A DNA stretch of 64,000 bases, from positions 124,001-188,000 of the forward strand of contig JANCRA010000171.1 in NCBI GenBank assembly GCA_024362935.1, written 5' to 3'. The notes below the pieces were generated by a model. That model was not told the DNA's origin. It saw only the letters and a program-made list of their open reading frames with translations, and made no database searches. Made by a program: the position numbers and the translations under genes. Position 1 is the first letter of the stretch. Every line of letters starts with the position of its first letter. Below are positions 21,191 through 32,787 of the stretch, piece after piece. Origin of the DNA: Setophaga petechia (taxonomy: Eukaryota > Chordata > Aves > Passeriformes > Parulidae).

Positions 21191-21659
21191 CGGTCTCCAT
21201 GGGCCGGGCTTTAGGAATGGGATTCCCCAATTTCCTGCTCCTGCCAAAACCGCGCTGCCCTCGCTGCCCTCCCACCTCCCATGGAAAGCACAAAAGACAA
21301 AGATCCCAGGCTGGGATAAGAACAATTTACTGGGAACAGCAACCAGATAAGGAACAATCATGAACAGCAACAACCTTGATAACAGAAGGGATTAGAAAAA
21401 CAATTTACAGGGAAAACTACAACACCACCGACTGTCTCTTCCCAGCCATGTATTCCCTCCTGCCTGGAAAGGACACCCTTCTCCTCAGCGGGGAGACAGA
21501 GAGTCCCTTTCCTGGCCCTGGCAATGACCTGAGGTGGAAGTGAACGTAATGACCCAGCCATGGCCAGACCCTCATGTCCTTGGACCCACATCATGTCATT
21601 GACAGGGGCAGGAAAAGGGACAGGAGTCTTGCCAGTCTGGATCAAAGGGAACCTGGATC
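21191..21659. other. no gene seen
   Basis: Possible 3' flank of a former zinc-finger gene on the minus strand, but no feature can be supported. Confidence 0.3.
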
Positions 21660-21755
21660 ACCAGTATTCTTCTCAGTGTGGGTCCACCAAATAGGGATGA
21701 AGCTGAAGCAGTGGACAAAGCTCTTCCTGCAGTTGGAGCATTTGCAGGGCTTCCC
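21660..21755 (-). pseudogene. single decayed C2H2 zinc finger
   Basis: The minus strand reads GKPCKCSNCRKSFVHCF then SFIPIWWTHTEKNTG. This follows the ZNF pattern EKPYKCxxCGKSF...LxxHxRTHTGE. The first zinc histidine position reads W, but the KCSNCRKSF and THTEK linker-like parts remain. No second finger or KRAB/SCAN domain is visible nearby, so this is an isolated relic. Confidence 0.5.
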
Positions 21756-21849
21756 TTAGCAGTGCCTCCTTTGTTGTTTGGTCAAATGAGACCTCTGGTC
21801 CTGTCCCTCTACTCACCATCCCCTGCAGAGTGGCCCATGTCCTGGGCCA

Positions 21850-23125
21850 TCCCATCCCCACCTGCACCGTCGCCTTTGGCTCACACAGGCAGCAACCCAG
21901 CTCAGCCCTGGGGCCCTGCCTGCATTCCCACTGCTCAGCCTTTGCTCACTCACCCATTGGCGCAATCTGCTAGGCCAGGCCAGCTCCTGATGCTTCCTTT
22001 CCACATCCCAAAAGTGCAAAACGCAAACACCAGGCCACTGCCACTTTCATCACAACAAATGCATCTTTCTTCAGGGCCAACAGCAAATGCCATAGAGGGA
22101 TCAGAAAAGAAAAGAAAGGAGAGAAAGAGAAAGAGGGCAAGGGCAATAGAGCTACCAATAAGATGCAATCCTCATGCTCCAGCCCCATCAATTCACTGTT
22201 GCCCGTGGGGCTCCACCAAAGCTGTCTCCAAAGTTCCAGTTTCTACAGTCTGAATCCAAAGCCAGGGGCATCTAGCCAAAAGGCGGGCAAGATTCATGGG
22301 CCATTGTCTTGAGAGCCCTTGCTGTGGGAGGCAGCTGCAAGCATGCAAGGACAAGCCAGCCCTTGTCAGAACTCGGGAGGCAGCTGCAGCTGTGCAAGGA
22401 CAAGGCACCATTGATCAGAACCTGTTGCAAGCAGTGTTGTGGCAAAGCACAGCAAGCACACCTGCAAACACTCCCTTGGCACAACAGCCACAAAATGTCC
22501 ACCTCACTCAGGACACAGCTCCTCACGGGGCTCTTCAGCCTCCTTGCCACCATTGTCAGGCAAATGAAGGAAACTCCAGACCATCTCTTACACCCAGCAG
22601 GCCTCAAGATTCCACTCCAAAATTCACCAGGACACTGAAGCCCCTGAAAGGAGAAGTCACTTGCCTCATCAACCTGAACATCTCCAACTGCACTCAGCAC
22701 AAACTCATGGCTGAGGCAGCTCTCCTGTGCAGCAGAGCTGTGCCTTTCTGGGGCTCCATGGATGGACATTGCGGCTTAGCTCTGCTCTCAGAAGAGATTT
22801 TTGGGTCAGCAGCTGAAGCCAGCCCTTGTTGTCCTTCCCATGAGCTCAGGAGAAGTGGCAAGAGAGCACGAGGGTTAGGCTTAACACTGCTTGACTTTTG
22901 CAGTTTTAGTTAAAAGACACTTGGCTCAGATTTAATGTGTTCTAGTCATTGTTTCGTGTGACATGATGTTGTCCATGGCAGCTGTGTGGTGGCAGAGAGG
23001 AAAGAGTGGTTGTGAAGAGTTGTGCAAGAATGGCTTTTGCGTAGGAAGAGAGAAATGAAGGGCTGAGTTGTGATCAGAGATGGTTTGAAGTGTCCTGAGC
23101 CTCCCCCTGCTTCCTCGCAACTAAC
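21850..23125 (+). repeat. inner inverted repeat, left arm
   Basis: Matches the reverse complement of about 26240-27460. The left arm has an extra tandem piece near 22310-22400 that breaks the 330-codon frame seen on the right arm, which argues against coding. Confidence 0.8.
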
Positions 23126-23560
23126 TGGCAGGTCAACAGGTCTACCCCGGCTCCGCTGGGACAACAGGTCTACCCCGATCTCTGTAAAGACACCAGGTCA
23201 ACCCCATCACTGGGGGGACAACAGATCTACCGAGAATCCAGAGGGACAACAGGTCTACCCCGGCTCTGTAGGTACAACAGGTCTACCCCTGCTGCGGGGG
23301 GACAACAGGTCTACCCTGGCACCATAGGGACAACAGGTCTACCCCATCTCCATAAAGACAGCAGATCTACCCCAGCTCGGGAGGGACAACAGGTCTACCA
23401 CATTTCCAGGGGGACAACAGGTCTACCCCATTCCTGTAGAGACAACAAGTCTACCCCATCTCCGGAAGGACACCAGGTCTACCCCGGCTCCGGAGGGACA
23501 CCAGGTCTACCCCAGCCGCGGGGGACGCCAGGTCTACCGCGGCTCTGGGGCGGCCGGGGT
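23126..23560 (+). repeat. 28-bp minisatellite, left block
   Basis: About 15 units with AGGTCTACC cores at 28-bp spacing (for example 23251, 23279, 23307, 23335). Consensus is near GGACAACAGGTCTACCCCGG plus a variable 8-bp end. The same unit lies in reverse orientation at 25560-26240. Confidence 0.85.
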
Positions 23561-24094
23561 TCGCCGTGGCCCCCTGGTGGTGGGCACTGGCCGGGGACAC
23601 CAGGTCTACCTCGCTCCGGCGGCACAGTCCAGTTTCGGCGGGTGCCGGGTAGACCTGTTGTCGCGGCCGGCTCCGCAGGTTCACCAAGGGGTCGCTGTTT
23701 TCGGCCGCCTCCGGCTGCGTCATCGTAGGACGCGGCCTGCGGCGCCGCCCCTTCCCGGTCGAGCTCCCTGGGTGTTCTTGGAGGCCTCGGCGGCTTTGGA
23801 CTCGTCTGTCCGTATGATGGCAGCGAGGTGACGGGCCGCATCCCCGCAGGCTGACCCCGTGCCTGTGTCCGAGGCGGAGTGGAGCGGCCGCGCGCGCGCG
23901 GTCGCCAGGGCAAAGCAAGTGCCGCCCAGCCGGGACGAGTGGCGTGGCTTTGTCCCGGCTCCTGTCCTGCCCAGGGAAATGGGTACAGTGGGAGAGGCGA
24001 GAGAGGGAAAGGCAGGAAAGAGCGGATCTAGGGAGGCTAGAGTGAAGGGCTTTAAGATGCAGTCTTTTGAGATGGCTGAGATAGACAGGGCTGC
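23561..24094. other. CpG-rich DNA between minisatellites
   Basis: High CpG content with GCGCGCGCGCG near 23891. 23640-23690 is repeated directly at 24720-24775 (CCGGGTAGACCTGTTGTCGC). It could be a CpG-island promoter, but no supported exon is seen. Confidence 0.4.
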
Positions 24095-24655
24095 TAAGTA
24101 TGTTCCCCAAGCCTGGGAGGTGAGAGGGAAGGGGGTGAATTATGATTCTGATGGGAGACAGAAGGGTGAGAAGGGTGAGATAGGGTCATGTCAGGTTGTA
24201 GAGAAGGGCTCCAAATGATCCTGAGAGGCGAGAGAGAAGGGCAAAAGACTGTCCTGTGAGGTGAGAGAGAAGGGCTGAAGATGATCACTGATCCTGAGAG
24301 GCGAGAGAGAAGGGCTGAAGAGACTGTCCTGAGAGGCCAGAGAGAAGGGCTAAACACCTTCCTGGGAGCTGAGAGAGAAGGCCAAATATGATCCATGATC
24401 CTGAGAGGTGAGAGAGAAGGGCTGAAGAAACTGTCCTGACAGCTGAGAGAATGGCTGAAGACCATCCTGTGAGGTGAGAGAGAAGGGCAAAAGATTATCC
24501 ACAAATCTGGGAGGTAAGAGAGAAGGGCCAAGTATGAATCCCTAACCATGATCCTGTGAGGTGAGAGAGAAGGGCTAACCATTGTCCTGGGAGGTTCAGA
24601 GACAAGGGCTAACCATTGTCCTGGGAGGTTCAGAGACAAGGGCTAACCATGCTAA
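24095..24655 (+). repeat. GAGAGAGAAGGGC minisatellite
   Basis: About 13 units of 35-48 bp around CCTGAGAGGTGAGAGAGAAGGGCT with alternating GATCCTGA/CTGTCCTGA ends. The last units shift to GGAGGTTCAGAGACAAGG. Confidence 0.75.
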
Positions 24656-24699
24656 CAATGGGATTACGGGGCTGCCTCGCTCCGGCGGGGTGTAATCCC

Positions 24700-25570
24700 T
24701 TTTTTTTTTTTTTGGCGGCTGCCGGGTAGACCTGTTGTCGCGGCCGGCTCTGCAAGTTCACCAAGGGGGCGCCAAAGAGCGGGTCCGGAGAGGCCGACCC
24801 AGAAGGGCCAAAGACGATCCCACAGCCGCTCGCTGGCCCAGGCCAGGTGCACACAGAAGCCGCCAGCGTGTCCCGTTCCAGCCCGGCTCCTGCCGGCCCA
24901 TTCGCAAGGCCGGGTGGCCCCCCCTGGGCACCGCCGCTGGCGGCCGGGGCGGCGGCACCTCGTCCCTTTTCTGCCCACCCTTAAGCCCCGCACCCGCCTT
25001 GCCGCCCACAATTTTGCATCACCACAGCCCGCCCGCGGTGCCTGCCCGCCCTAGCACGGACCCGCTCAGCAGCGCCGCTCCTGCTCGGCACCGCAGGCCC
25101 GCACGGATGCGCCGCCGCCTCTCCCCCGCTGCCTACCGCATGGTCCTGGGGCACCCGCTGCTAAATCATTCCTAGACCGCCTCATTCTGCCTCAGCCTTT
25201 CGGACGGAGCACAGCAGCTCCCTCACTGCCATCTCTCGACAATCAGCCCTCCACACAAGCTTTTCCCGCTCTCTCTCGCACCAGCGCCCGGCCCGCCGCT
25301 CCGGCCTTTGGCCGCGCTCCTCCTCCTCCTCCTCCTCCTCCTCCTCCTCCTCCTTCTCCTCCTCCTCCTCCTCCTCGGTGTCTCTTGCCGGGCCGGGGCC
25401 GACAGGGGCCCAGCGCGCTCCCGCCTTGGCGCTCTCCTCCGCAAGGCTCCCAGGTCCCACACGCGGCCCGGGGGCTTGGCCGCGCAGCCGGCGCCGGCCC
25501 CGGCTCTGCCATTGCCGGCAGCGCAGTGCGAGGGAGCCCGTGTGCTGCCGTCTGCGGTGCGGGGGTACAC
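24700..25570. other. CpG island-like core of inner inverted repeat, with (CTC)n
   Basis: GC- and CpG-rich, with a T tract at 24702-24713 and an interrupted (CTC)n run at 25319-25377. Frames reading poly-Leu or poly-Arg/Glu here come from the triplet run. It may be a CpG-island promoter, but no exon can be supported. Confidence 0.45.
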
Positions 25571-26240
25571 CTGGTGTCCTGCCGGAGCCGGCCTAGACCT
25601 GTTGTCTATAGGGAATCTGGTTAGACCTGTTATATCCCTGTTATAGACCTGTTATATTTGGGTTTAGCCTGGTGTCCCGCCGGAGCCGGGGTAGACCTGG
25701 TGTCCCCACCGTAGCCATGATAGACCTGGTGTCCCCATCAGAGCGAGGTAGATTCGCTGTTCCGTCGGAGCCGTGCAAGAGGTAGACTGTGTGTCTACCT
25801 CTTGTAGACACCGTAGCGAGGTAGACCGTGTGTCCCCCTCGGAGCCGGGGTAGAACTGGTGTCCCCGGCCAGCGCCCGCCACCGGGGGAAACCCACAGCC
25901 CTGGCAGCCCCGGAGCCGGGATAGAGTTGTTGTCCCGCCGGAGCCGGGATAGACCTGGTATCCACACCGGAGCCAGGATAGACCTGGTGCCACCCCTGGA
26001 GCCGGGGTAGACGTGTTGTCCCGCCAGAGCCGGGGTAGACCTGGTCTCCAAGGCCAGCGCTCGCCACACGTTTGCCAGTATGACCCCTGGCAGCCCCAGA
26101 GGCGGGGTAGACCTGTTGTCCTGCCGGGTCCAGGGGAGATATGCTGTCACCACCGGAGCCAGGATAGACCTCTTGTCCCCGCCCGGAGCCAGGGTAGACC
26201 TGGTTTCCTGCAGGAGCCGGGGTTGACCTGATGTCCGCTT
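25560..26240 (-). repeat. 28-bp minisatellite, right block (inverted)
   Basis: Reverse-oriented units (GGGGTAGACCTGGTGTCC type), interrupted by two copies of a short GC insert near 25860 and 26050 (GGCCAGCGC...CCCTGGCAGCCCC). Confidence 0.8.
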
Positions 26241-27460
26241 GTTGGTGGGGAGGTGGGGGGAGGCTCAGGACACTGCAAACCATCTCTCATCACAGCTCAG
26301 CCCTTCATTTCTCTCTTCCTACGCAAAAGCCATTCTTGCACAACTCTTCACAACCACTCTTTCCTTTCTGCCATGACACACCTGCCATGGACAACATCAT
26401 GCCACACGAAACAATGACCAGAACACATTAAATCTGAGCCAAGTGTCTTTTAACTAAAACTGCAAAAGTCAAGCAGTGTTAAGCCTAACCCTCGTGCTCT
26501 CTTGCCACTTGTCCTGAGTTCATGGGAAGGACAACAAGGGCTGGCTTCAGCTGCTGACCCAAAAATCTCTTCTGAGAGCAGAGCTAAGCCGCAATGTCCA
26601 TCCATGGAGCTCCAGAAGGGCACAGCTCTTCTCCACAGGAGAGCTGCCTCAGGCATGGGTGTGTGCTGAGTGCAGTTGGAGATATTGTTCAGGTGGATGA
26701 GGCAAGTGACTTCTCCTTGCAGGGGCTTCCGTGTCCTGTAGGAACTTTGGAGTGGAATCTTGAGGCCTGCTGGGTGTAAGAGATGGTCTGGAGTTTCCTT
26801 CATTTGCCTGACAATGGTGGCAAGGAGGCTGAAGAGCCCCGTGAGGAGCTGTGGCCTGAGTGAGGTGGACATTTTGTGGCTGTTGTGCCAAGGGAGCGTT
26901 TGCAGGTGTGCTTGCTGTGCTTTGCCACAACACTGCTTGCAACAGGTTCTGATCAATGGTGCCTTGTCCTTGCACGCTTGCTGCTGCCTCCCACAGCAAG
27001 GGCTCTCAAGACAATGGCCCATGAATCTTGGCCACCTTTTGGCTAGATGCCCCTGGCTTTGGATTGAGACTGTAGAAACTGGAACTTTGGAGACAGCTTT
27101 GGGGAAGCCCCACAGACGAGAGCGAATTGATGGGTCTGGAGCATGAGGATTGTGTCTTGTCAGTAGCTCTATTGCTCTTGCCCTCTTTTTCTTTCTCTCC
27201 TTTCTTTTCTTTTCTGATCCCTCTATGGCATTTGCTGTTGGCCCTGAAGAAAGATGCATTTGTTGTGATGAAAGTGCCAGTGCCCTGGTGTTTGCGTTTT
27301 GCGCTTTTGGGATGTGGAAAGGAAGCATCAGGAGCTGGCCTGGCCAAGCAGATTGCGCCAATGGGTGAGTGAGCAAAGGCTGAGCAGTGGGAATGCAGGC
27401 AGGGCCCCAGGGCTGAGCTGGGTTCCTGCCTGTGTGAGCCAAAAGCCACGGTGCAGGTGG
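26241..27460 (-). repeat. inner inverted repeat, right arm
   Basis: Mirror of 21850-23125. It contains a 330-codon open frame on the minus strand that I judge non-coding because the other arm does not preserve it. Confidence 0.8.
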
Positions 27461-27479
27461 GGATGGGATGGCCCAGGAC

Positions 27480-28384
27480 TCTTGGTGTGTGTGTGCACAC
27501 AGGAGTGCCTGTGCTGGGGAAATATGGCAGAAATGCTGCTCTCTGAGGGCTCTGAGTGCCTTGGGGAGCTGAGCCAGTCAGGCCTGTAAGTACGGGTGAG
27601 TCACAAGCTGCAAGCTGTGTTAAATGCTGCTTAGAGTTGTTCTTTTGATAAGTTTTCGAGTTCATTAAAGGTTATAAGCTATGTTGAATATTTGTAAGTG
27701 TTATTCCACTGAGAAATCATTTAGTCTTAGGTTATAAGTAAGGCTAAATACTGTCAAGTGCTGTTCTTTTGCTAAATGCTGAAGTCTAAGGTATCAGTCA
27801 AATCCTGTTAAATCTGTGCTCAGTTTAGCTTTTAGGCCGTATTCCTTTTATTCCTTCTACTCACTGTCCTTTAGCCACACACACGTTCATGCACACACAC
27901 ACGGACAGCTCTTGGTTCTTTTTTGGTTCGATTGCCTGGATTTGGTTTGGTTTTGTTGTTGCTTTGTTTCCTTGGTGTGCCTGGAGTGCCCAGTCAGGAG
28001 CAGAGTGACTCTTGCCAAGGAACTCTGTGCTGCTGTCCCTTAATATTCAATCTGGTTTTTGCTGCTCCCTTGCTGGGGATATTTTCAGCGCTCTCAGCCC
28101 CTCGTTTGTAGCAGGGTGAAGGAGCCCTGGCCCAGGCTCTGGCCCTGGGGGACACGGGGACGCTGCCGGGGCGGTCCCTGTCCCCCTGTGGCACCCCCAG
28201 GGCCCCGGCCCCCCGTCCCCGTGTCAGGCTCTGGGGTCGATCTGGTGGAACACCCTCTGGGGGAGGCTGCGGGGCCGGGGGCGGGGGGACCGGGGGGGAC
28301 AGGGGACCCCGCTGTGCCCGAGCAGGGTTGGACTGCTCTGGGGGGAGCTGTGAGGGGGGCCGGGGCAGAGTGACCTCCCCAGGG
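27480..28384 (+). repeat. duplicated block B, left
   Basis: Mirror of about 52500-53420. It holds a CA-rich stretch (27880-27902), a TTTGGTTTGGTTTTG tract and a GC-rich segment of the satellite-adjacent module. No gene is supported. Confidence 0.7.
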
Positions 28385-28940
28385 ACCTCACACAGCCCCT
28401 GGGATGTCACACAGCCACTGTGATGTCACACAGCCTCCTGTGATGTCACAGCCCACGCTGGGATGTCACAAAGTTCCCTTGAAATGTCTCACAGCTCCCT
28501 GTGATGTCACACTTCCATCTGTAATGTCACAGCCCACTCTGGGATGACACAAGGCGCACTTGTGATGTCACAGAGCCAATGCCGGCGTAATACTCTGTAT
28601 TGTCATACAGCTTGACTGTTAGGACACAGAAAACTGTGTGACATCACAAATTCACCTGTGATGTCACTGTCTGTTCTGTGATGTCACAGCCTGTTCTGTG
28701 ATGTTACGCAGACACCCAGTGATGTCACAGAGTACTCTCTGATGTCACAGACCCACCCTTTATGATGGCGGAGTCTGCTCTATGGCCTCACACCTACTCT
28801 ATGATGTCACAGCCTGATCTGTGATGTCTCAAGCCCCTCAGGGATGTCTCACAACCCTCCGTGATATCCTACTGCCATTCTGCAATGTCACTGCACACAG
28901 GCTGCCCTCACATCCTGCTCTGTGATGTCACACAGACCTC
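28385..28940. repeat. TGATGTCACAG satellite, block 2 of 4
   Basis: Reverse-oriented version of the 12880-13400 satellite (TGTGATGTCACAGCC units). It ends exactly where the LTR at 28943 begins. Confidence 0.8.
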
Positions 28941-28942
28941 TC

Positions 28943-29699
28943 TGTTATGTTTGCCCAATTATCCCTTCTTAAAAAAAACCGAAACAATATTTGAGATAGC
29001 AGCAATTTTAATTAAATAGTTTAGAAAATATATAAATAAGGGATAATTTGGTTCAAATAATAGCGCATAAGCAAAAGATAACCGTGGGGTGCGGAGTGCA
29101 GGGCTCTGGGACCCTTGCCACCTCATGTACAAGCTTGCCAAGTGAAAATTCCCCCCTTATATGCCATGGGTTAACACCATCTCCTCCTATTTTCGGTTCG
29201 TCACATTTCTATCTCCGCCTTCATTATCACCTTTATCACGCATGCGCCACCACTCAGTTTGGTGCTCGCACAAGTTCTTTTGGGGGTCGTCTGATGAAGA
29301 TTTCGTAGTCTTCCTCTGTGTCCTTTAATTCACCTTTGGGTTACACATGCGCACCAAGCCAGTACAATGTAAGCCAAGACTAACATATCACTATATCTAC
29401 ATATCAAGGCAATAATTCCCTTATAATTAGCATTTTCTGGGACCCAACCAGGTTTTGCTTCCTTTCTGCTCATTTTTAGGAACTATGTCTTCAGCTTCTT
29501 TCCTCCTGTCCTTGTGAACATCTGCCGGGAGGGGGGGTGGGGGGGGGGGGGGAAGAGACCCTCCTCTCCCTCTCTTCTTTGGCATTACCGCTTTTAACTA
29601 TTTTTATTATTCCCAATTAATCTAATAATTAATATAATTACTGTACCAATATTGATTATTGTTTCAATTTTATCAGCACGAATCATACCTATTTATCAC
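28943..29699 (+). mobile_element. TGTTATG-type solo LTR
   Basis: Same family as 14421-15149 and 57738-58467. Starts TGTTATGTTTGCCC, ends CATACCTATTTATCACC, and has an internal poly-G tract near 29525-29552. Flanks read CCTCTC before and CCTCCC after, a possible imperfect target duplication. It replaces the rest of the 0.7-kb repeat that continues at 29700. Confidence 0.5.
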
Positions 29700-30345
29700 C
29701 CTCCCCAAGACTGGCCAGGGCTCAAGGAGGAACCAAGGAAGCTGACTTTGACCATTCAGCCCCAAACAAGGCCAGATGTCAGATTTCATGGCCTTGTCTG
29801 GCTTCTAAATACACAAAAGTCAATCCATGTTTCACTAAGGAGTGGCTCCATCTATCACAGTGCTAATGACCATGCCTATTTCATCAGGGAGCAGATACAA
29901 AGATAACCTTTGCTTGCAAGGTTCATCCAGAGGCCACCTTTGGCTCAGGGCCTGCTGTCCAGGCCTCACTCAGGGCTGCTGTCCAGGCCTTGGCACTTCA
30001 GGGACGTGCTTTAGTGCTGGCCTTGGCACTGCTGGGTGAGCAGCTGCACTGGCTGAGCTCAGAGGGCTTTTCCAACAGAAAGGATTCTGGGATTCCATGA
30101 TTCTATCCACTGCATTCAGCTGGGGCTATTTTAGCAGCATTCCTTTGCTCCAGAAGTTCCCTCTTGCCCAGCTCCTGTGGCCTGAGGCTTCAGCTCCTTC
30201 AGCTCCTGCTGCTGAGCTGCTCCTGCTGAACGAGACGACTCGGAGAGAAGAACACAGTCCATCCAATTCCTGCTGGGACACGCAGAGGGGAGGCTGTGCA
30301 AACAGGAGCATTGTTTGCTGTGGCCTCCTCTCTGCCCTTGACACT
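29700..30345 (-). repeat. inverted copy of PIM downstream DNA
   Basis: Mirrors 3900-4590: part of the 0.7-kb repeat, the CR1 3' fragment (29994-30107) and the PIM flank. It shows that the duplicated block containing the PIM gene extends at least 1.5 kb past the gene. Confidence 0.75.
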
Positions 30346-31844
30346 TTTCAGCATTTTGAACCAGCCAAGAGCTTTCTGCAAGAGGGCAATGGAGCAGCTG
30401 TTCCTGCTCCCGGGCCTGGCTCTTCCCAGTCTCTGTCCTTGCCTGCTTCTGTCCCTCTTGCTGTGCCCTCTGTTCCCCCAGGGCTGGCTGCCTGCTGCCC
30501 AGGACTGTGGCACTGGCACAGATCCAGTGCTCCAGAGCCTCTTTTCTGTGCCCTTGCAGCTGCCTGGGCACAGCAGCCTTTTCCATCTGGAAGCTCCCCA
30601 TGCACAGGGAGTGCCCAGCTCCATTCCTTGCACAGCCTCCAGGAGCCCAGGGCTGCCATCTCAAGTCCCTGCTGCCACTGGGGGCTCCCAGGTGCCTCAG
30701 GCTGCTGTGACACCGCTGCACACGGCAGGAAAGAGGGGCAGGGGCTGTGCTCAAAGTCAGCTCCATCTGCTGCTGCTGCTGCTGTGGGGTCATTTGTGCA
30801 GCCCTGGCCCAGAGTCAGGGATCAGATCCTGCCAGTCTCTTCCAGCCCTGCCTGCTCACAGTTTGGGCCTTGGAGCCTCAGGTGGCCAAAGGCAGCTGCT
30901 GCTGGTCCCTCTGTGTGTGCCCGAGTTCAGCAGTGCTGCTCCATCAGTCTGTGCCCAGCAACGGGGAAAAGCCTCAGCCCTGCAGGGCCAGGAGCTGCCG
31001 GGCTCTGCCTGAGCAGCTCAGCCAGCAGGAAGGGAGCTGCTCCACACAGGAACCAGGAGCAAAGGACATTCCTTTCATAGGACGTGTTTTCTATTTAAAG
31101 GGGAAAAAAAGGAAAAGGAAAAAATATAGGTAAATTTTAAAGGATAAGAATAAAATCGAAATGTTCGTAAAAAAACATACCATAATGTCAGTGAAAAAAA
31201 CAAAACATAAATGCCAAGTTACATTCTTTGCATTAAGAGGTAAATGATCTTTTTAAAAAGAAAACTCAGCAATTTACATTTTAAATGTGCTGATGGCAAG
31301 GATCCATCTTACTGACCTCAGCAGCCTTTTACAAGACTTTGGGCTTTGTTTCCAACATTGGTATTTGAAATTGTGGTCAAAGCAAGAGGAAATTGCTTTG
31401 TGCCCTTCCAGCCCCAAGCAGGACTGGGAATGGAAACTCTGTCAAACCCGAAGTCCCTTAGAAGATGATCTTCCTTCTCAGCCTGGGAATGAGCGGCACA
31501 TTCCCTTTGAAACTCTCAGGGATTTCTTAGAGACACAAAGTCCCACTTGCAGCTTTTTGCTCTGCTTTGGCAGTGCAGAAGGGCAATTCTCCATCCACCA
31601 GCTCCAGACTGCACTGCCTCAGGAACACGGCCCACTCGCCAGCTTTGGCCCACTCGTGGCACTGCTAGAGGAGGAAGAAAGTGCAATTGCACAATTGCAG
31701 CCAATCAAGAAGGAAGAATGGGACAGACAAAACACCCTGTGCAGATCCAGGCGTTCAGCTGGGGCTGTGGAGAGTTTGGGTCCTTGCCAATTGGATGTGT
31801 GTCCCCAGCTGCAATCTCTGGGCCTGCAGCAGAGTCTCACTCAC
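30346..31844. other. copy B-specific DNA, no gene supported
   Basis: 30346-30925 and 31080-31840 have no counterpart beside copy A. A (CTG)n run is at 30769-30784 and an A-rich tract spans 31085-31260. A 317-codon plus-strand frame (31287-32240) runs through a known repeat module and an opposite-strand exon candidate, so I do not call it. Confidence 0.35.
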
Positions 31845-32004
31845 CTGCCAAAGCAGAAAGCTCAGGCACTGTGCTGGCAAGGGGCTCGTCTGATGCAAAG
31901 CTGTCAGAGCAATGTGAGGGCAGAGCCAGCCCAGCTGGGCCCAGGGCTGAGCCCAGCAGAGCCCTGGCAGAGCCCAGAGCAGCCTCAGCGCCCGCAGAGC
32001 CCGG
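31845..32004 (-). other. candidate 160-bp exon
   Basis: On the minus strand an open segment (PGSAGAEAALGSARALLGSA...VPELSALAG) lies between CTCTCCTTGCAG and a strong donor CAG/GTGAGTGAG. The acceptor-side module is the one repeated at 961-1168 and 3595-3801, and it follows the fused PIM exon at a similar distance. No domain is recognised. It could be the exon to which the fused PIM exon is spliced, or chance. Confidence 0.25.
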
Positions 32005-32213
32005 CTGCAAGGAGAGAAAGCAGAAAGTGCCCGTCAGCTGAGGGCTCCTGTGCCCTTGTGCCAAGGCCTGCAGTGCCCAGGCCATGCTGGCTGTGCCCAC
32101 AGCTGTGCCCACAGCTGCCCATCCCTGCTGCCTTTGGCACAGAGCAGGAGGGCAGGACATGTGCCCAGCCTGCAGCCAGCCACGGCACATCCAGCCCTCA
32201 GCAGCTGCCCAGA
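32005..32213 (-). repeat. PIM-flank module, copy 3 of 3
   Basis: Reverse complement of 3595-3801 with few changes. Confidence 0.65.
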
Positions 32214-32340
32214 GCCAAAAAGCAGCTGGGCAGCGACTGAAGAATTCATTGCATCTGCCCCACCAAAGGGGGAACCTTTGGTGCCCGGCCAGGCCGTGTC
32301 ATGCCCAGATCTGGCAGCATCCCCCTGCCTGTGGACTCAC

Positions 32341-32505
32341 CTGTAAATTGGGTCTGCAGCCTGGCTTTGAAGAAGGTGCCAGAATCCCAGTCCATTATCT
32401 TCAGCTGGCCAGGCTGGGAAGAGATTGTCATCCTTGAGGTTGTCCTTGGTGTCTCCAGCAGCAGCCCCACCCGGGACAGCTTCTCCAGGGGCTCCTTCTC
32501 CTTCC
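32341..32505 (-). pseudogene. PIM-derived fused exon, open, copy 3 of 3
   Basis: The mirror of 3301-3465 has the same 165-bp length, the same acceptor (CTGGCCCAG) and the same donor (GTGAGT). It reads KEKEPLEKLSRVGLLL to LKIMDWDSGTFFKARLQTQF without a stop. About five of 54 residues differ from the other open copy. Both copies retain identical entry and exit phase. Confidence 0.55.
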
Positions 32506-32787
32506 CTGGGCCAGACCAGGCTGTCAGGGCTCTGCCCAGGGCCCCAGCCATCCATGAACCTGACAAACAAAACCAGGAGGGATGGTGGCCACCAGTGCTT
32601 GCCACACCAGGTCTACAGCTCAGCTCCAGCCCAAGAGCTGCATGTTCCCTTCTGCTGAGCCCTGCTCAGAGCTACAGGAAGGACAAAACCAGCCTGGTTT
32701 GCTTTGTCACTGATTGCCAAGAGTTGTGTGGAGCTGGTACCTGCCAGGCCCCTGGATCCAGCTGTGCACGTAGTTTTCTCCCAACTT

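Noticed and set aside
23126..23560. CRISPR-like array (28-bp period)
   Set aside because: The units are continuous with no unique spacers, and this is vertebrate DNA. It is a minisatellite.
25308..25646. Poly-leucine 'signal peptide' frame
   Set aside because: Produced by the (CTC)n run.
27150..27368. 72-codon frame with signal-peptide-like start, present in both inner arms
   Set aside because: The copies (also 21950-22168, -) differ at about eight residues with hardly any silent changes, the opposite of coding conservation. The hydrophobic run comes from a CTTTTCTTT tract.
26450..27442. 330-codon open frame on the minus strand
   Set aside because: The mirrored copy (21820-22913) is split by a tandem insertion and frame changes, and no domain is recognisable.
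29520..29553. Poly-G tract as a regulatory G-quadruplex
   Set aside because: A single homopolymer-like run inside an LTR, as is 48197-48227. It is a length-unstable low-complexity tract with no supporting context.
31287..32240. 317-codon open frame on the plus strand
   Set aside because: It runs antisense through a repeated PIM-flank module and has no domain.
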